NCBI GenBank assembly: GCA_030696435.1
Contig: JAUYSF010000047.1
Span: forward strand, 1 to 7,637
From: Desulfoprunum sp.
GTDB taxonomy: Bacteria > Desulfobacterota > Desulfobulbia > Desulfobulbales > Desulfocapsaceae
Length of the DNA: 7,637 nt
Direction of reading: 5' to 3'
Shown: positions 6,233-7,637 of the stretch, piece after piece
How positions within the stretch are numbered: the first letter of the stretch is position 1
Layout: each line of letters opens with the position of its first letter
The notes under the pieces: generated by a model
Told to the model about the DNA's origin: nothing
What the model saw: the letters and a program-made list of their open reading frames with translations, nothing else
Database searches by the model: none
Program-made: the position numbers and the translations under genes

Positions 6233-6838
6233 GTGATTCAAATCAAAGCAATTCTCATTGATATTGGCGGGGTATTATGGAAGCCCCGAAAAATCCCTTT
6301 CAGCGATAGCTGGGCGGCAAGATGTGGAGTGAGTGCTGAAGCATTCGACCAAATTGTGTATAACTCCGAATGGGGAGCTCAAGCTTTAACCGGCAATATT
6401 TCCGGCGATGAAATGTGGGCGATTATTGGAGAACGGCTTGGACTTTCACATGCTGAAAGAAAAGAATGTGAAAAAGAGTATTGGGCTGGAATATGGGATA
6501 TCGAATTTCTGGATTATTGCCGCACGCTCAAGCCGAGGTATAAATTCGGCATTGTCAGTGATGCCGATTCGAATGCGCGAGAAATAGTCAAAATATGGAT
6601 TAATGAGGCGCTATTTGATGTTATAGTTTTTTCTTCCGATGTAGGGGCCTGTAAACCCAACCCACTTATCTTTCACTGCGCCCTTGAACAATTAGGCGTT
6701 GATGCCTCGGCAACCGTGTTTATCGATGACCGGAGAATTAACGTCAACAGTGCAAAAGAATTGGGTGCTCAGGCAATTCACTACAAAAATCGGAATCAGG
6801 TACTTGCTGCTCTCAAGGAATATATTTCTCATAAATGA
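6233..6838 (+). CDS. HAD-superfamily (HAD-IA-like) hydrolase
   Basis: A 201-residue HAD-fold protein with substrate unknown. Motif I is ILIDIGGVLW (7-16), with the nucleophile Asp10; the usual second Asp of DxD is Gly12, as in the DLGGVL-type subset of HAD-IA proteins. Motif II is VSDAD (Ser109), motif III is ACKPNP (Lys141), and motif IV is VFIDDRR (Asp165, Asp166). An alpha-helical cap of about 80 residues lies between motifs I and II, so it is a subclass-I HAD. It lacks the features I would expect of phosphonoacetaldehyde hydrolase. The start is GTG with GGAG (6220-6223) nine bases upstream. It is followed after 19 bases by the GntR gene and is presumably co-transcribed with it. Its base composition is more AT-rich than the eut genes, which could mean separate acquisition. 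Any role in ethanolamine metabolism is only suggested by position. Confidence 0.88.
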   Translation: MIQIKAILIDIGGVLWKPRKIPFSDSWAARCGVSAEAFDQIVYNSEWGAQALTGNISGDEMWAIIGERLGLSHAERKECEKEYWAGIWDIEFLDYCRTLKPRYKFGIVSDADSNAREIVKIWINEALFDVIVFSSDVGACKPNPLIFHCALEQLGVDASATVFIDDRRINVNSAKELGAQAIHYKNRNQVLAALKEYISHK

Positions 6839-6857
6839 ATAACATAAGGAATAACAA

Positions 6858-7619
6858 ATGGATGTGATTGATCCGGAAAACCCGGTACCGAAATATTTGC
6901 AGATATGCCAGTGGGTGGACGATATGATCGGCAGCGGCCGTTTTGCCGTCGGTGAGAAGCTGCCGTCAGAAGTTGAGCTGGCCCGTATGTGTGATGTAAA
7001 TCGCAACACCCTGCGCCAGGCGATGACTGAGCTTGTATCGCGCGGCAAGGTAAAAAAGGTCCAGGGAGTTGGCTCCTTTGTAAGAAAGGAGGAGCCCTCC
7101 ATCGAGCTTCGTCATGATCTGAAGCGAATAGCCAGTTTTAAAGATTATTTCGGTAATGCTCCCTTGGCAGAAAAGACGATTGTCATCGAGATGGAAGAGC
7201 GGGTTGTCGATAAGCAGATCGCCGAACAGCTGGTATTAGGTGCTGAACGAAAAGTCCAATTTCTCGGGCGACTCCGCACTGCCAACGGTTCTCCTTTTAT
7301 TTATGAAGAAAGCCATTTACCGCTCAATATCTTTAGAGATCTGACGGTAGAAGAAGCATCCGGCTCGCTCTATCGGCTGATGACTAAGAAGTTTAATATT
7401 CGTTTGACCAAATCCCACCAGGTGATCCGGGCGGTGAATCTGAGCAAAAGGATCTCCACCATGTTCAACCTCCCGGAAGGTTCAGCCGGGCTGTTAATGA
7501 AAAACATCACGTATGACAGCACCAACACCCCGGTGGAATTACTCTTTTCCTACTGCCGCGGCGATAAATATGTGCTGGAGCTTGACCTCGGCGAATATCA
7601 GGCCCCCGATGATGAATAA
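6858..7619 (+). CDS. GntR/HutC-family transcriptional regulator
   Basis: A 253-residue regulator. The N-terminal winged helix-turn-helix of the GntR family covers about residues 10-77: PKYLQICQWV, then EKLPSEVELARMCDVNRNTL with the recognition helix in NRNTLRQAMTELVSRG, and the wing KVQGVGSFVRK. A UTRA ligand-binding domain follows at about 95-245 (QFLGRLRTANGSPFIYEESHLP, a segment ending SLYRLMTKKFNIRL, and VELLFSYCRGDKYVLELDLG), which places it in the HutC subfamily. Such proteins are usually dimeric repressors released by a small-molecule ligand. AAGGA (6846-6850) lies seven bases before the ATG. Position and the palindromes at 6094-6122 suggest it represses the eut operon and its own unit; ethanolamine or a related metabolite is a reasonable ligand guess but nothing in the sequence shows it. 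It ends 18 bases before the window edge. Confidence 0.93.
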   Translation: MDVIDPENPVPKYLQICQWVDDMIGSGRFAVGEKLPSEVELARMCDVNRNTLRQAMTELVSRGKVKKVQGVGSFVRKEEPSIELRHDLKRIASFKDYFGNAPLAEKTIVIEMEERVVDKQIAEQLVLGAERKVQFLGRLRTANGSPFIYEESHLPLNIFRDLTVEEASGSLYRLMTKKFNIRLTKSHQVIRAVNLSKRISTMFNLPEGSAGLLMKNITYDSTNTPVELLFSYCRGDKYVLELDLGEYQAPDDE

Positions 7620-7637
7620 TCTGTCACTGCCGGCGCC

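Noticed and set aside
6692..7102. Minus-strand open frame of 136 codons across the HAD-GntR junction
   Set aside because: It runs opposite the ends of two well-supported genes and its translation shows no family features.
1..7637. CRISPR arrays, insertion sequences, tRNA or rRNA genes
   Set aside because: No regularly spaced repeats, transposase-like frames, terminal inverted repeats or RNA-gene signatures were seen on either strand.

Overview
The window holds most of an ethanolamine-utilization (eut) bacterial microcompartment operon on the minus strand, and a divergent two-gene unit (HAD hydrolase plus GntR/HutC-type regulator) on the plus strand. In transcription order, right to left, the minus-strand genes are eutS, eutP, eutB, eutC, eutA, eutL and a hexameric-type BMC shell protein with an extra C-terminal domain. 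The last gene stops 12 bases from the window edge with no visible terminator, so the operon probably continues to the left. eutD/pta, eutE, eutG, eutM, eutN, eutQ, eutT and eutH are not in the window.

Together the genes encode the lumenal first step and part of the shell. EutB and EutC form the adenosylcobalamin-dependent ethanolamine ammonia-lyase (ethanolamine to acetaldehyde plus ammonia). EutA is its ATP-dependent reactivase. EutS, EutL and the two-domain BMC protein are shell components. EutP is a P-loop protein of the EutP/PduV family. Genes are tightly packed (eutP and eutB overlap by 17 bases; eutC-eutA and eutL-BMC are separated by 8 and 1 bases), except for two wider spacers. The eutB-eutC spacer contains a long hairpin; the eutA-eutL spacer (131 bases) shows nothing I can name.

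The 192-base region between eutS and the HAD gene is the control region. It has a good sigma70-type promoter for the eut operon (TTGACA, 17-base spacer, TAATAC). Two overlapping inverted repeats share a TCTATAC half-site and sit on the -10/start region. Candidate plus-strand promoters lie in the same stretch. With the linked GntR/HutC-family regulator, this suggests one repressor controlling both directions. That differs from the two well-known eut controls, AraC-type EutR and the EutV/EutW antiterminator, neither of which is seen here.

The organism is a bacterium with moderately GC-rich eut genes, frequent GTG starts and strong AGGAG-type ribosome binding sites. An anaerobe of the Firmicutes (Negativicutes-like) or Desulfobacterota would fit the gene set, but the sequence alone does not let me decide. 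The HAD gene is visibly more AT-rich than the eut genes.
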